Shown here one piece after another: positions 28,117 to 35,914 of a stretch of DNA of 64,000 nucleotides. The DNA lies in assembly GCF_026342015.1 (NCBI RefSeq), contig NZ_JAPENL010000001.1, positions 992,001 through 1,056,000 of the forward strand. Direction: 5' to 3'. How positions within the stretch are numbered: position 1 is the first letter of the stretch; each line of letters starts with the position of its first letter. The stretch comes from Micromonospora lupini. Its GTDB lineage: Bacteria; Actinomycetota; Actinomycetes; Mycobacteriales; Micromonosporaceae. The position numbers and the translations under genes are program-made. The notes beneath the pieces are model-generated. The model did no database searches, was not told where the DNA came from, and worked only from the letters and a program-made list of their open reading frames with translations.

Positions 28117-28464
28117 ATGAGTCGACTACTGATCGTCAGCCGGATCATCCCGGGCGCGGAGGAGCGGGTCGCCCAGATCTTCGCCGAGTCCGACGCCACC
28201 GAACTGCCCGGTCTCACAGGCGTCACGCACCGGTCCCTGTACTGCCTGCACGACGTGTACGTGCATCTCATCGAGACCTCGGACGTCAACCCGGGCGCGC
28301 TCGCCGCCGCCCGCAACCACCCACTCTTCCAGCAGGTGAACGAGCGGCTCGCCGCCCACACCTCGCCGTACCTGCCGACCTGGCGATCCCCCCGCGACGC
28401 CATCGCCGACTGCTTCTACCGCTGGGACGCGGCCGACGCGGCAGCGCCCCACCCGGCCGGCTGA
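28117..28464 (+). CDS. TcmI-type polyketide cyclase 2
   Basis: This 115-residue paralogue of the protein at 26438 has the same core (IFAESDATELPGLTGVTHRSLY and YLPTWRSPRDAIADCFYRWD). It starts at ATG 28117 after GGAAGGG. The stop is one base before the GTG of the FAD monooxygenase, so the two are co-translated. The 93-base leader contains the SARP stop and a GTGACG pair. It may act on a later ring or after oxidation by its neighbour. Confidence 0.88.
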   Translation: MSRLLIVSRIIPGAEERVAQIFAESDATELPGLTGVTHRSLYCLHDVYVHLIETSDVNPGALAAARNHPLFQQVNERLAAHTSPYLPTWRSPRDAIADCFYRWDAADAAAPHPAG

Positions 28465-28465
28465 C

Positions 28466-29815
28466 GTGTCCACCGCCCCGCCGCACGTCCTGATCATCGG
28501 CGCCGGCACCGGCGGACTGTGCCTCGCGCACGGGCTGCGTCGCGCCGGGATCAGCGTCACCGTCTACGAACGCCACCACCACAGCGCCGAAGGGCTGCTC
28601 GGTTACCGGGTGGGCATCGGCCCCACCGGTAGCCGGGCGCTACGCGACTGTCTGCCGCCGAAGCTGTTCGCCACGTTCCTGGCCACCTGCGCCCGACCGC
28701 CGAGCTACTTCAACGTCGTCACCCAACGGCTGCGCCAGACCGCCTCGTTCGAGCTGCGGCCGACCACCGACCCGGTGCACACCGAACACTCGGTGGCCCG
28801 GATGGTGCTGCGCCAGGTGCTGCTGACCGACCTGGGCGACGTGGTGCGCTTCGACAAGACCTTCGTCCGGTACGAGCAGCACGACGACGGCGCGGTCACC
28901 GCGCACTTCGCCGACGGGACCAGCGCCACCGGCGACCTGCTGGTGGCGGCGGACGGCACCCACTCGGCGGTACGCCGCCAGTACCTGCCACACGCGGTCA
29001 CCCGCGACGCCGGCACCATCAACATCGCCACCCGCATTCCGCTGACCGCGCAGACCCGCGACCTCGTGCCCGAACGGGTCCGCAAGGGCATCTCGCTGAT
29101 CTTCGGCGCCGGCGGCACCATGGGCGTGCTGCACGTCATGGAGTTCAAGTGGAACGCCGACCGGGCGATCAAGCCGGGGGTCAGCGACGACGACGCCGCC
29201 CTCCTGCGCGGCTGGCCCGGCCTGTCGGTGGACACCAGCGCCGACTACATCAACCTCATCATCTGGAGCACGGCCCGCCGTTTCCCGACCGACGTGCTGC
29301 AACGCCGAGGAGAGGACCTGATACGCGTCGCCCTGGACCTCACCCCCAACTGGCATCCGCACCTGCGGGAACTGTTACGGATGAGCGATCCGGGCAGCGC
29401 CCTGCCGATCAAGGTGAGCACGTCCGAGCCGACGCCGCCCTGGAAGAGCAGTACCGTCACCCTGCTCGGCGACGCCATCCACACCATGACCCCGGGGCGC
29501 GGGGTGGGCGCGAACACCGCGCTGCGCGACGCCCGCCTGCTCTGCGAGCACCTCACCCGGGCCGCCGCCGGAGACAAGACCCTGGTGCAGGCGGTGGCTG
29601 ACTACGAAGCCGCCATGGTGCCGTACGGCTTCGCACGGGTCGCCGAGTCGCTCAACCGCAGCGGCACCAGCGGCGACGACCGGATGTACCGGCCGGTGGT
29701 GGGCCGGCTCGCCCTGCTCGGCGCGCGCGGCTACTTCGGAGTGACAAGCCGGGTGCCTCCGCTGCGGCGCCGCTTCGTCGACGACTTCCACACCTACGAG
29801 GGCGACCAGGACTGA
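28466..29815 (+). CDS. FAD-dependent aromatic monooxygenase
   Basis: This 449-residue flavoprotein is of the para-hydroxybenzoate-hydroxylase type. It has the dinucleotide motif IIGAGTGGLCLAHGLRRAG at residue 8, the DG motif VAADGTHSAVRRQ near 153, and the GD motif LLGDAIHTMTPGRGVGANTAL near 333. Enzymes of this family hydroxylate or oxidatively cleave aromatic polyketides. The start is GTG 28466, immediately after TcmI 2. A strong hairpin follows the stop, so this is the end of operon C and probably of the biosynthetic locus. Confidence 0.9.
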   Translation: MSTAPPHVLIIGAGTGGLCLAHGLRRAGISVTVYERHHHSAEGLLGYRVGIGPTGSRALRDCLPPKLFATFLATCARPPSYFNVVTQRLRQTASFELRPTTDPVHTEHSVARMVLRQVLLTDLGDVVRFDKTFVRYEQHDDGAVTAHFADGTSATGDLLVAADGTHSAVRRQYLPHAVTRDAGTINIATRIPLTAQTRDLVPERVRKGISLIFGAGGTMGVLHVMEFKWNADRAIKPGVSDDDAALLRGWPGLSVDTSADYINLIIWSTARRFPTDVLQRRGEDLIRVALDLTPNWHPHLRELLRMSDPGSALPIKVSTSEPTPPWKSSTVTLLGDAIHTMTPGRGVGANTALRDARLLCEHLTRAAAGDKTLVQAVADYEAAMVPYGFARVAESLNRSGTSGDDRMYRPVVGRLALLGARGYFGVTSRVPPLRRRFVDDFHTYEGDQD

Positions 29816-29823
29816 CCGCTCAC

Positions 29824-29870
29824 CACGGACCCGGGCACGGCGACAAGGCGCCGGCCCGGGTCGTTCCGTG
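29824..29870 (+). terminator. Terminator hairpin after the FAD monooxygenase
   Basis: GACCCGGGC (29828-29836) pairs with GCCCGGGTC (29854-29862), and the stem extends by CACGGA/TCCGTG around a small bulge. It begins 9 bases after the stop. No long T-run follows, as is usual for GC-rich actinomycete terminators. Confidence 0.75.
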
Positions 29871-29913
29871 TCCGGCATCGAGGAAGGGCGGTACGGAGGT
29901 CCGTCGTCGCGTC

Positions 29914-30687
29914 CTATTCCGGCTCCCAGGCGATCAGCTGGTCGAAGACGCGTCGGTCACCGTCGAGCCGCAGCGAGTCCATCTGGATGCGGCCGTAGCA
30001 GAACATGACCAGTTCATTGGCCGTGCCCCGGGCGGAGACGTAGGCCACCTCCGGGCCCACGTCGGCGGCCGGCGTCGAGAGGCGGGCGGTCCGGGCGCCG
30101 TCGGCGGAGAACCAGAGCCGCCAGGAACGGCCCTCGGTGGCGTGGTAGTCGACGACCGCGGGCTCGTGCGGCCACGCCGACGTCGTCGCGACGCAGGTGG
30201 TCAGGAACTCGTCGACACCGTCGAGGGCCACCTCCTCCGGCAGCGGCTGCGGGGCGCCCACGGTGACCTGTGCGTCATAGGTGTGCACCGCGACCTGCTG
30301 GAGCTGGTGCCGGGCGACGGCACCTGTCGTCTGCGGCGACTGCGAGTCACCCCACCACGTCCAGCAACCACGATCCGGGCCGGCCTGCCGCAGCGCGTCC
30401 CGCAGTTCCCCGGTCGACGCGGCGAACCAGGACAGCAGGGCCTCGCGCTCCCGGGGCACCACCGGGGCGGACAACGCCGGCGGAGCATCGGCGGGCCCCG
30501 CCGCCACGATGGCGGCCCACCTGTGACGCCCCTCGCCCAGGTGCTGCACCAGGTCGAACAACGTCCACTCGGGGCAGGTCGGCACCTGCACGTCGAGGCT
30601 GGGCGCCGCGGCGACAGCCGCCCGGAAAGCGGTCGATCGTTCGTCCATCAGCCGCAACAGCTCAGCGAACTCCAGAGTCTCTTCCAC
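29914..30687 (-). CDS. Maleylpyruvate isomerase family (mycothiol-dependent, DinB-like) protein
   Basis: This protein of about 257 residues has the N-terminal MDMPI domain. VPTCPEWTLFDLVQHLGEGRHRW carries the typical W-x3-D-L-x2-H-L pattern with the metal histidine, and VARHQLQQVAVHTYDAQ provides the second histidine region. A C-terminal sterol-carrier-like domain follows. Members use mycothiol or are of unknown reaction. I favour GTG 30687 (VEETLEF); the frame is open to a TTG at 30717. It is a single gene with a hairpin separating it from the PKS locus. Confidence 0.8.
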   Translation of the reverse strand: MEETLEFAELLRLMDERSTAFRAAVAAAPSLDVQVPTCPEWTLFDLVQHLGEGRHRWAAIVAAGPADAPPALSAPVVPREREALLSWFAASTGELRDALRQAGPDRGCWTWWGDSQSPQTTGAVARHQLQQVAVHTYDAQVTVGAPQPLPEEVALDGVDEFLTTCVATTSAWPHEPAVVDYHATEGRSWRLWFSADGARTARLSTPAADVGPEVAYVSARGTANELVMFCYGRIQMDSLRLDGDRRVFDQLIAWEPE

Positions 30688-30916
30688 CGCGGCTTTGTAG
30701 CACCGCCCCTCCGACAACCGACAGCGAATTTACCTGCCCCCGGGCGACGTGCTCGCCGCGGTTGCGACGCTGCGTCACCCGCCGCGCACCCCGCGAGGTG
30801 ACCGTCCCGACCATGGCACCGATGACCGGTCCTCTCTGTCGTCGGCAAAGCGCGTGTGCGAAGCTGCGGCGAGTTTTTCTCGTGACTTTTTCGACGAGCA
30901 GAGAGGGAGGTTCGCC

Positions 30917-32068
30917 GTGGAGTGGTCTATCGGACACTCGCTGATAGTGGTGCTGGCGTTGTTGCTGGGCCTGGCCGCCGGATGGTTGCTGCGCGGCCGG
31001 CAGGACGCACGGGCCAGCGGGCCGGGCCGGTCCATCGTGGATGGTGACCCGGTCGCCGGCCTGGCCGTGATCGACGCTCCGGTGCCGCCTGCCGCCACCG
31101 ACGAGTCCGCCCCGGTGGCGTCCGTGGACGCTCCCCCGGCCGCGGTCGCCGACGAGCCGACCCCGGTGGACACGGTGAGCGCACCGGCCGCCGTGACGAC
31201 GCCGGACGACTCCGCTGCGGACGCCGTCGACACGAGCGACATGGCCCTCACCGACGCCCCGCCGCCCGCCCCCGCCCCCGAGCGGACCGACGCGGTCGAC
31301 GACGCGCCCGCGTTCGCGGCCGACCCGGAGCCGGTCGCGGTCGACGAGCAGCCGGCGCCGGTGATCGCCCCGCGCCAGCCGATGGACGACAACACCGACA
31401 CCGTGCCGTCCGAGGCGCCCCACGCCGAGGCAACCCCGGCCGAGACCACCCCGGCCGAGGCAACCCTGGCCGAGGACACCCCGGCCGAGACCACCCCGGC
31501 CACGGCAACGCCGGCCGGGACCGGCCCGACCGAGACCACCGACGCCGAGGCCACCCCGGCCGAGGTCACGCACGCCGAGACCACCGACGCCGAGGTCACC
31601 CCGGCCGAGACCCCGCGGGCCGAGGTCACCCCGGCCGAGTTCACCCCGGCCGAGACCCCGCACGCCGACGCTCCGTACACCGAGGTCACCCCGGTCGAGG
31701 CGACGCCGACGGTTGCGGCGGGCGCGACCTCGGCGGACGTCGCGGACGCCGAGCCGGTGCGGGCCGCCCCGCCGGTCCGCGTGGCCGACAGCACGCCGAC
31801 GCAGGCGGACACCGATCCCACCGGCCCGGCGGACGACTTCCGCCGGATCCAGGGGGTCGGGCCGAAGATGGCGGCCGCGTTGCAGGCGGCAGGCGTACGC
31901 ACCTACGCCCAGCTCGGCGAGCTGGACGAGCCGGCGCTGCGCGACCTGATCCGGGCCGCCGGTCTGCGTGCGGCGCCCGCGTTGGCCACCTGGCCCCAGC
32001 AGGCACGGGTGTTGGCCGGCGCCGGTGACCAGGCGACCGCGGTGCTGCCCGGCGGCAGCCAGGGCTGA
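30917..32068 (+). CDS. Membrane-anchored repeat protein with C-terminal helix-hairpin-helix domain
   Basis: This 383-residue protein has an N-terminal membrane helix (SLIVVLALLLGLAAGWLL, about 8-25). A long acidic Ala/Pro/Thr/Glu region follows, with many TPAE, DAEVT and ETTPAE repeats between about residues 170 and 260. The C-terminal domain (FRRIQGVGPKMAAALQAAGV, then RTYAQLGELDE) is a helix-hairpin-helix-like module seen in many proteins with an RIxGIGPK motif. The start is GTG 30917 after GAGAGGGAGG; the frame upstream is open but not protein-like. It may link the membrane to a nucleic acid or protein partner. Function unknown. Confidence 0.75.
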   Translation: MEWSIGHSLIVVLALLLGLAAGWLLRGRQDARASGPGRSIVDGDPVAGLAVIDAPVPPAATDESAPVASVDAPPAAVADEPTPVDTVSAPAAVTTPDDSAADAVDTSDMALTDAPPPAPAPERTDAVDDAPAFAADPEPVAVDEQPAPVIAPRQPMDDNTDTVPSEAPHAEATPAETTPAEATLAEDTPAETTPATATPAGTGPTETTDAEATPAEVTHAETTDAEVTPAETPRAEVTPAEFTPAETPHADAPYTEVTPVEATPTVAAGATSADVADAEPVRAAPPVRVADSTPTQADTDPTGPADDFRRIQGVGPKMAAALQAAGVRTYAQLGELDEPALRDLIRAAGLRAAPALATWPQQARVLAGAGDQATAVLPGGSQG

Positions 32069-32079
32069 GTGCCGACAGC

Positions 32080-32123
32080 GAACCCCCGGGCGCCCGTCTT
32101 CCCGACGGTCGGCCCGGGGGTTC
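32080..32123 (+). terminator. Strong terminator hairpin
   Basis: GAACCCCCGGGC (32080-32091) and GCCCGGGGGTTC (32112-32123) are perfectly complementary and lie 11 bases after the stop of the repeat membrane protein. The stem is followed by CGTCGTTT. Confidence 0.85.
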
Positions 32124-32362
32124 CGTCGTTTCGGCGAAGCGATCCGGGCCGGGCGCCGGGGCCGTGACAGACCCGGCGTCCCGGAAACCGCACCGCGCGG
32201 GCCCACCCGGACACACTCGCGTCAGGAGAGCCGAGCCGATCGACAGCCTCCCCGGTCGGGGGACGACCGTCCGAAGCCGCGGTGGCGGCCGCGACCGCTG
32301 GCTAGCGTCGGTCGCGGTGGGCCGGACGGCCCGCCGAGTCCACCGGCACCGCAGGAGCAATC

Positions 32363-33568
32363 GTGCACCTCTCCGCGCCGGAGCCCGGGCACCGCACGTC
32401 CCGACCGCCGGTGCGCGACCCGGATTCGCCCCGCCGGGTGACGCTGCTCGAACTCTTCTTCGACCTGGTGTACGTGGTCGCGCTCGCCCTCATCTCGCGG
32501 GGCATGGTCGACCAGCTCGACTGGCATCGGGCCGCGCAGGCGCTGATCCTGCTGGCCGCCGTCTGGTGGACGTGGGCGATCACCACACTCGTCACCGACC
32601 TGTACGACCCGGAACGCACCGAGATCAAGCTGCTGATCAGCGCCGTGATGTTCGGCGCCCTGTTGATGACCACCGCGATCCCGGAGGCGTTCGGCTCACG
32701 GGGAATCGTCTTCGCCGCCGCGTACGTGGCCATCCACCTCGGGCGCGGACTGTTCCTGATGCCTGCCGTGCGCCGCGAACCGCAGACCCAGCGCAGGGCC
32801 GTCCGCATCTTCGTCTGGTTCGCCGTGTCGGCGATCCCCTGGATCATCGGCGCGTTCGTCAGCGGCGACGCCCGGTTGGCATGCTGGGCCATCGCCCTCA
32901 CCATCGACTACGGCGGCTTCCGGCTCGCGTACCCGGTGCCCGGGTTGGGGGTGGTGCCCGAGCCGCAGCGCAACGTCACTGCCGAACACCTCTCCGAGCG
33001 GTACCAGCAGTTCTTCATCATCGCCCTCGGCGACGCCATCCTGACCATCGGCACCATGTTCAACCTGGCCCACTCCGAGGGGGAGAACATCGCCGCGTTC
33101 GCCGTGGCGTTCGCGACCACGCTGCTGCTCTGGCGGATCTACGTCCACAAGTCCGGCCAACTTCTGCCGACTGCCATCAAGATGTCCGGAGCGCCGGGCA
33201 AGTTCCTGTTCACCGCGCCGTACACCCACCTGTTGATGATCGCCGGGGTGGTGGTCACGGCCTCGGGGTTCGACCTGGTGCTGCACGAGCACGTAGGCCG
33301 TACGCCGCCGGCCTGGGTGGCGGTGATCCTCGGCGGCCCGGCGCTGTTCCTGGTCGGCCGGTCCTCGTTCGAGTACGAGGTGTTCAGCCGGGTGTCGCCG
33401 TCGCGGGCCGGCGGCCTCCTGGCGTTGCTGACGATCGCACCGGCGGCGATGTACCTGCCGCCGATCTTCGCCTCCCTCGGCGCCCTGCTGGTGTTGGTAG
33501 GCGTCGCGTACGCCGACTATCGCCGCAGTCGCGGCAAACCGCCGGAGGCCCCCGCTCCGCCGCACTGA
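32363..33568 (+). CDS. Low temperature requirement protein A (LtrA) family membrane protein
   Basis: This 401-residue polytopic membrane protein has the family start VTLLELFFDLVYVVALALIS, followed by about ten hydrophobic segments, and the conserved ERYQQFFIIALGDAILTIG in the second half. LtrA proteins are widespread in actinomycetes and have no defined transport substrate. The start is GTG 32363. Its last 52 bases overlap the end of the convergent racemase-like gene. Confidence 0.88.
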   Translation: MHLSAPEPGHRTSRPPVRDPDSPRRVTLLELFFDLVYVVALALISRGMVDQLDWHRAAQALILLAAVWWTWAITTLVTDLYDPERTEIKLLISAVMFGALLMTTAIPEAFGSRGIVFAAAYVAIHLGRGLFLMPAVRREPQTQRRAVRIFVWFAVSAIPWIIGAFVSGDARLACWAIALTIDYGGFRLAYPVPGLGVVPEPQRNVTAEHLSERYQQFFIIALGDAILTIGTMFNLAHSEGENIAAFAVAFATTLLLWRIYVHKSGQLLPTAIKMSGAPGKFLFTAPYTHLLMIAGVVVTASGFDLVLHEHVGRTPPAWVAVILGGPALFLVGRSSFEYEVFSRVSPSRAGGLLALLTIAPAAMYLPPIFASLGALLVLVGVAYADYRRSRGKPPEAPAPPH

Positions 33569-34320
33569 ACCCCCGTGCCGGCCAGCAGTCGACCCGCCTC
33601 CGGCACGAACGGCTCGACACCGAGCACCGTCAGCACCTGGTGCACGGTGGCGGTGGCGGCGGTGAGCACCGGACGGCCGAGGCGGGCCTCCACCAGCGGC
33701 ACCGCGGCCAGCGACGGCAGCTGCACGCAGGCGGAGAGGACCACCGCGTCCACGTCTGTCACGTCCAGCCGGTCGGCAAGCTCCACAAGCCGCGCCGTCG
33801 GGATGCGGCCGACCGCGACGTTGTCCGGCTCGCCGAGGCTCACCGCCTCGGTGACCCGCACGCCGTACCCGGCGAGGTAGTCGACGACCGTCGCGGTCAA
33901 CGGCGGCAGGTACGGCGCGATCAGCGCCACCCGGCGCGCGCCCAACGCCCGCAGTCCGGCCACCAGCGCGCCCGCGCTCGTCACCACCGGCATGGCGTGC
34001 CCGGCCCGCACGGCCGCCCGGCCCAACCGCCGCTCGGCGTGTTCGTGCGCGCCGGCGCCCTCGCACATCACCGCCACCAGGCAGGCGTACGCGAGCACGT
34101 CGCACCGGGCGTCGGCCAGCTCGGCCGCGCAGCGGACCGACGAGCGGTTCATCCGGGCCAGCTCGTCGGGAGTCACCTGGTGCAGCCGCACCCGGCTGGC
34201 GTGGGTGGTGAAACGGGTCGTCGGGTCGACTGCCTCCCGCCGACGCAACAGCGCCGGGATCTCGGTCTCCATCGTGGTGTTCGAGCTGGGCACCACCAGG
34301 CCGACCCGGTAGTGGCTCAC
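33517..34320 (-). CDS. Maleate isomerase/Asp-Glu racemase superfamily protein
   Basis: This 267-residue protein has the superfamily opening VGLVVPSSNTTMETEIPALL. The two catalytic-cysteine regions read AYACLVAVMCEGAG and LSACVQLPSL, consistent with maleate isomerases and arylmalonate decarboxylase relatives that act through a cysteine pair. The substrate is probably a small dicarboxylate or aryl acid. It starts at GTG 34320 in a GTGA overlap with the YrdC-like gene, so the two enzymes are made together. Its 3' end overlaps the LtrA gene. The frame open to 34473 is a shadow. Confidence 0.8.
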   Translation of the reverse strand: MSHYRVGLVVPSSNTTMETEIPALLRRREAVDPTTRFTTHASRVRLHQVTPDELARMNRSSVRCAAELADARCDVLAYACLVAVMCEGAGAHEHAERRLGRAAVRAGHAMPVVTSAGALVAGLRALGARRVALIAPYLPPLTATVVDYLAGYGVRVTEAVSLGEPDNVAVGRIPTARLVELADRLDVTDVDAVVLSACVQLPSLAAVPLVEARLGRPVLTAATATVHQVLTVLGVEPFVPEAGRLLAGTGVQCGGAGASGGLPRLRR

Positions 34321-35144
34321 ACCAGCGCTCCCGCGTACCCCCGGACCTGCAACCGCCGCCCGGCGGTGTCGCCGAGGCGCACCTGGAGACCCAGCGGCGC
34401 GGCGGCCCGACGGACGTCGTCCAGGTGCAGCGAACCGTGCCGGTCCACGGTCAGCACCGGCGGCTCCTCCCACTCACCCTCCGGCGCGTGGAACGAGAGC
34501 AGGGTCACCGACGTGGTGAGGTAGCCGGGGTAGGCGGCGCGGGCGGCCGCCTCGTCCGGGTGGGCGAGCACCACCAGGTCGTCGAGGTGGGTGAAGTCGG
34601 CGACGAGCGCGCCGGCCTTCCAGTGCGCCGGCTCCTCGGCCGCCCCGGTGTGGTGTCGGGACCGGTTGGCCGACGTGATGTAGAGGTGATCGGTGCCGGT
34701 CTCCGCGAGCGCCCGCTCGAAGAACGCGTTGGACGGACAGGTCAGACCGGGGGCGATGACCTGGGTGGTACGCAGGCCCCTGTCGATCTGGGTGAGGTGC
34801 TCGGGCAGCCGGTCGGCGGCAGGCCCCCGGAATCCGAACGGCCCGGCGCCGTAGAGGGCGTCCATCAGCGCCCGCACCCGGCCGATCGGCAACCGGGGTG
34901 AGATCCGGGACCAGTCGAACATTCCCGGGATCCGCCCGACGGCGGTGGTGATGCTGCCGACCTGGTGGACCGGGCGGCCCTTGGCCAGGTTGACCCGGCG
35001 TACGGTCTCCGCGTCCGGCCGGGTGACGATGACGTAGAAGTTGGCGAACGCCGCCGCGACGACCGCGCCGCGGGCGAGCGCGCGGGCCGCGACCGCGACG
35101 TCCTCGGGGCGGTCGATGTACAGGGATGGGGTGGGGGCGTTCAT
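34317..35144 (-). CDS. YrdC/Sua5-domain protein
   Basis: This 275-residue YrdC-like fold protein has a NLAKGRPVHQVGS phosphate/ATP-binding stretch near residue 54 and a YITSANRSRHHTG motif (the TSAN signature) near 153. These proteins make threonylcarbamoyl-AMP for tRNA modification or carry out other carbamoyl-adenylate reactions. It begins at ATG 35144 after a near-perfect GAGGAGGA. Its partnership with a maleate-isomerase-like enzyme is unusual for the tRNA role and suggests a paralogue with another substrate. This is inference. Confidence 0.75.
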   Translation of the reverse strand: MNAPTPSLYIDRPEDVAVAARALARGAVVAAAFANFYVIVTRPDAETVRRVNLAKGRPVHQVGSITTAVGRIPGMFDWSRISPRLPIGRVRALMDALYGAGPFGFRGPAADRLPEHLTQIDRGLRTTQVIAPGLTCPSNAFFERALAETGTDHLYITSANRSRHHTGAAEEPAHWKAGALVADFTHLDDLVVLAHPDEAAARAAYPGYLTTSVTLLSFHAPEGEWEEPPVLTVDRHGSLHLDDVRRAAAPLGLQVRLGDTAGRRLQVRGYAGALV

Positions 35145-35396
35145 GGGTCCTCCTCGGCGGGGCCGTGAGGCAGTTCTACGTCCGGTGGCCCGCGCGGCGG
35201 CCGGGTCGGTCGGCGATCCGATAGCCGACCGTCGGGACACGATGCGGGCGGCCGATGCCGGTGCGGTACCGACGGCGAACGGCATCGGCCGGACGGAGGA
35301 TCCGGCGGGCGTCCCGCACGCTCACCGTTAGCCGCGCGACCCGATTGGGTACAACGCCTGCACCTCAGATCCACCACATACCTTCAGGAGGCAGCG

Positions 35397-35603
35397 ATGC
35401 GCGGCACCTCGATACTCGGAGTCATCGTCGTGATCTGGCTGGTGATCGGCGCCATCGCCGGCGGCCAGCGGGGTTACTACAGCGGCGACGACACCAACTG
35501 CGCCGAGGCCGGCACGATCCTGGTCACGATCGTGGCCGGACCGCTGAACTACATCGGGGCCAACCCCAAGGTCGACTGCAAGCTGCCCGAGCCGTCCAAG
35601 TAG
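35397..35603 (+). CDS. Small membrane protein
   Basis: This 68-residue protein has one N-terminal hydrophobic segment (ILGVIVVIWLVIGAIAGG) followed by a short exposed part with two cysteines (TNCAEAG and VDCKLPE), and a second weakly hydrophobic stretch TILVTIVAGPLNYIG. A strong CAGGAGG ribosome site precedes ATG 35397 and a terminator follows. Similar small proteins are common in actinomycetes and their function is not known. Confidence 0.75.
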   Translation: MRGTSILGVIVVIWLVIGAIAGGQRGYYSGDDTNCAEAGTILVTIVAGPLNYIGANPKVDCKLPEPSK

Positions 35604-35620
35604 GACGAACACGGTCCACC

Positions 35621-35648
35621 GGCCCGCGCCCGACCCAGGGCGCGGGCC
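35621..35648 (+). terminator. Terminator hairpin
   Basis: GGCCCGCGCC (35621-35630) and GGCGCGGGCC (35639-35648) are perfectly complementary with an 8-base loop, 17 bases after the small membrane gene. Confidence 0.85.
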
Positions 35649-35914
35649 GTTCTGCTGCCCCGGTCACGGCCGTCACACCGCGCATGCCGTCCTAGGAGGC
35701 TGGTTCGGGCCCGTCGGGCCGCGTTGTCGATGCCCAGGCCGAGGCGGTTGATCCACTCGATATCGGTGACATGGGGTCGTCCGGGGTTCTGGATGCCCCC
35801 ACTCCGGCGACCTGGAGTCGATCAGAACGAAGCACGCCCGCCCGGACGGATCGTCCGGGCGGGCGGCTGCGCTCAGGATGGATGCGCGTGGGAAGACGTG
35901 CGCGGATCGACGCC
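35649..35914. other. Gene-free stretch, possible coding relic
   Basis: No complete gene is visible. On the minus strand about 28 codons ending near 35692 read TDIEWINRLGLGIDNAARRA with unusually protein-like composition, but they have no start and I do not recognise the family. It may be the end of a deleted gene. Confidence 0.3.
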
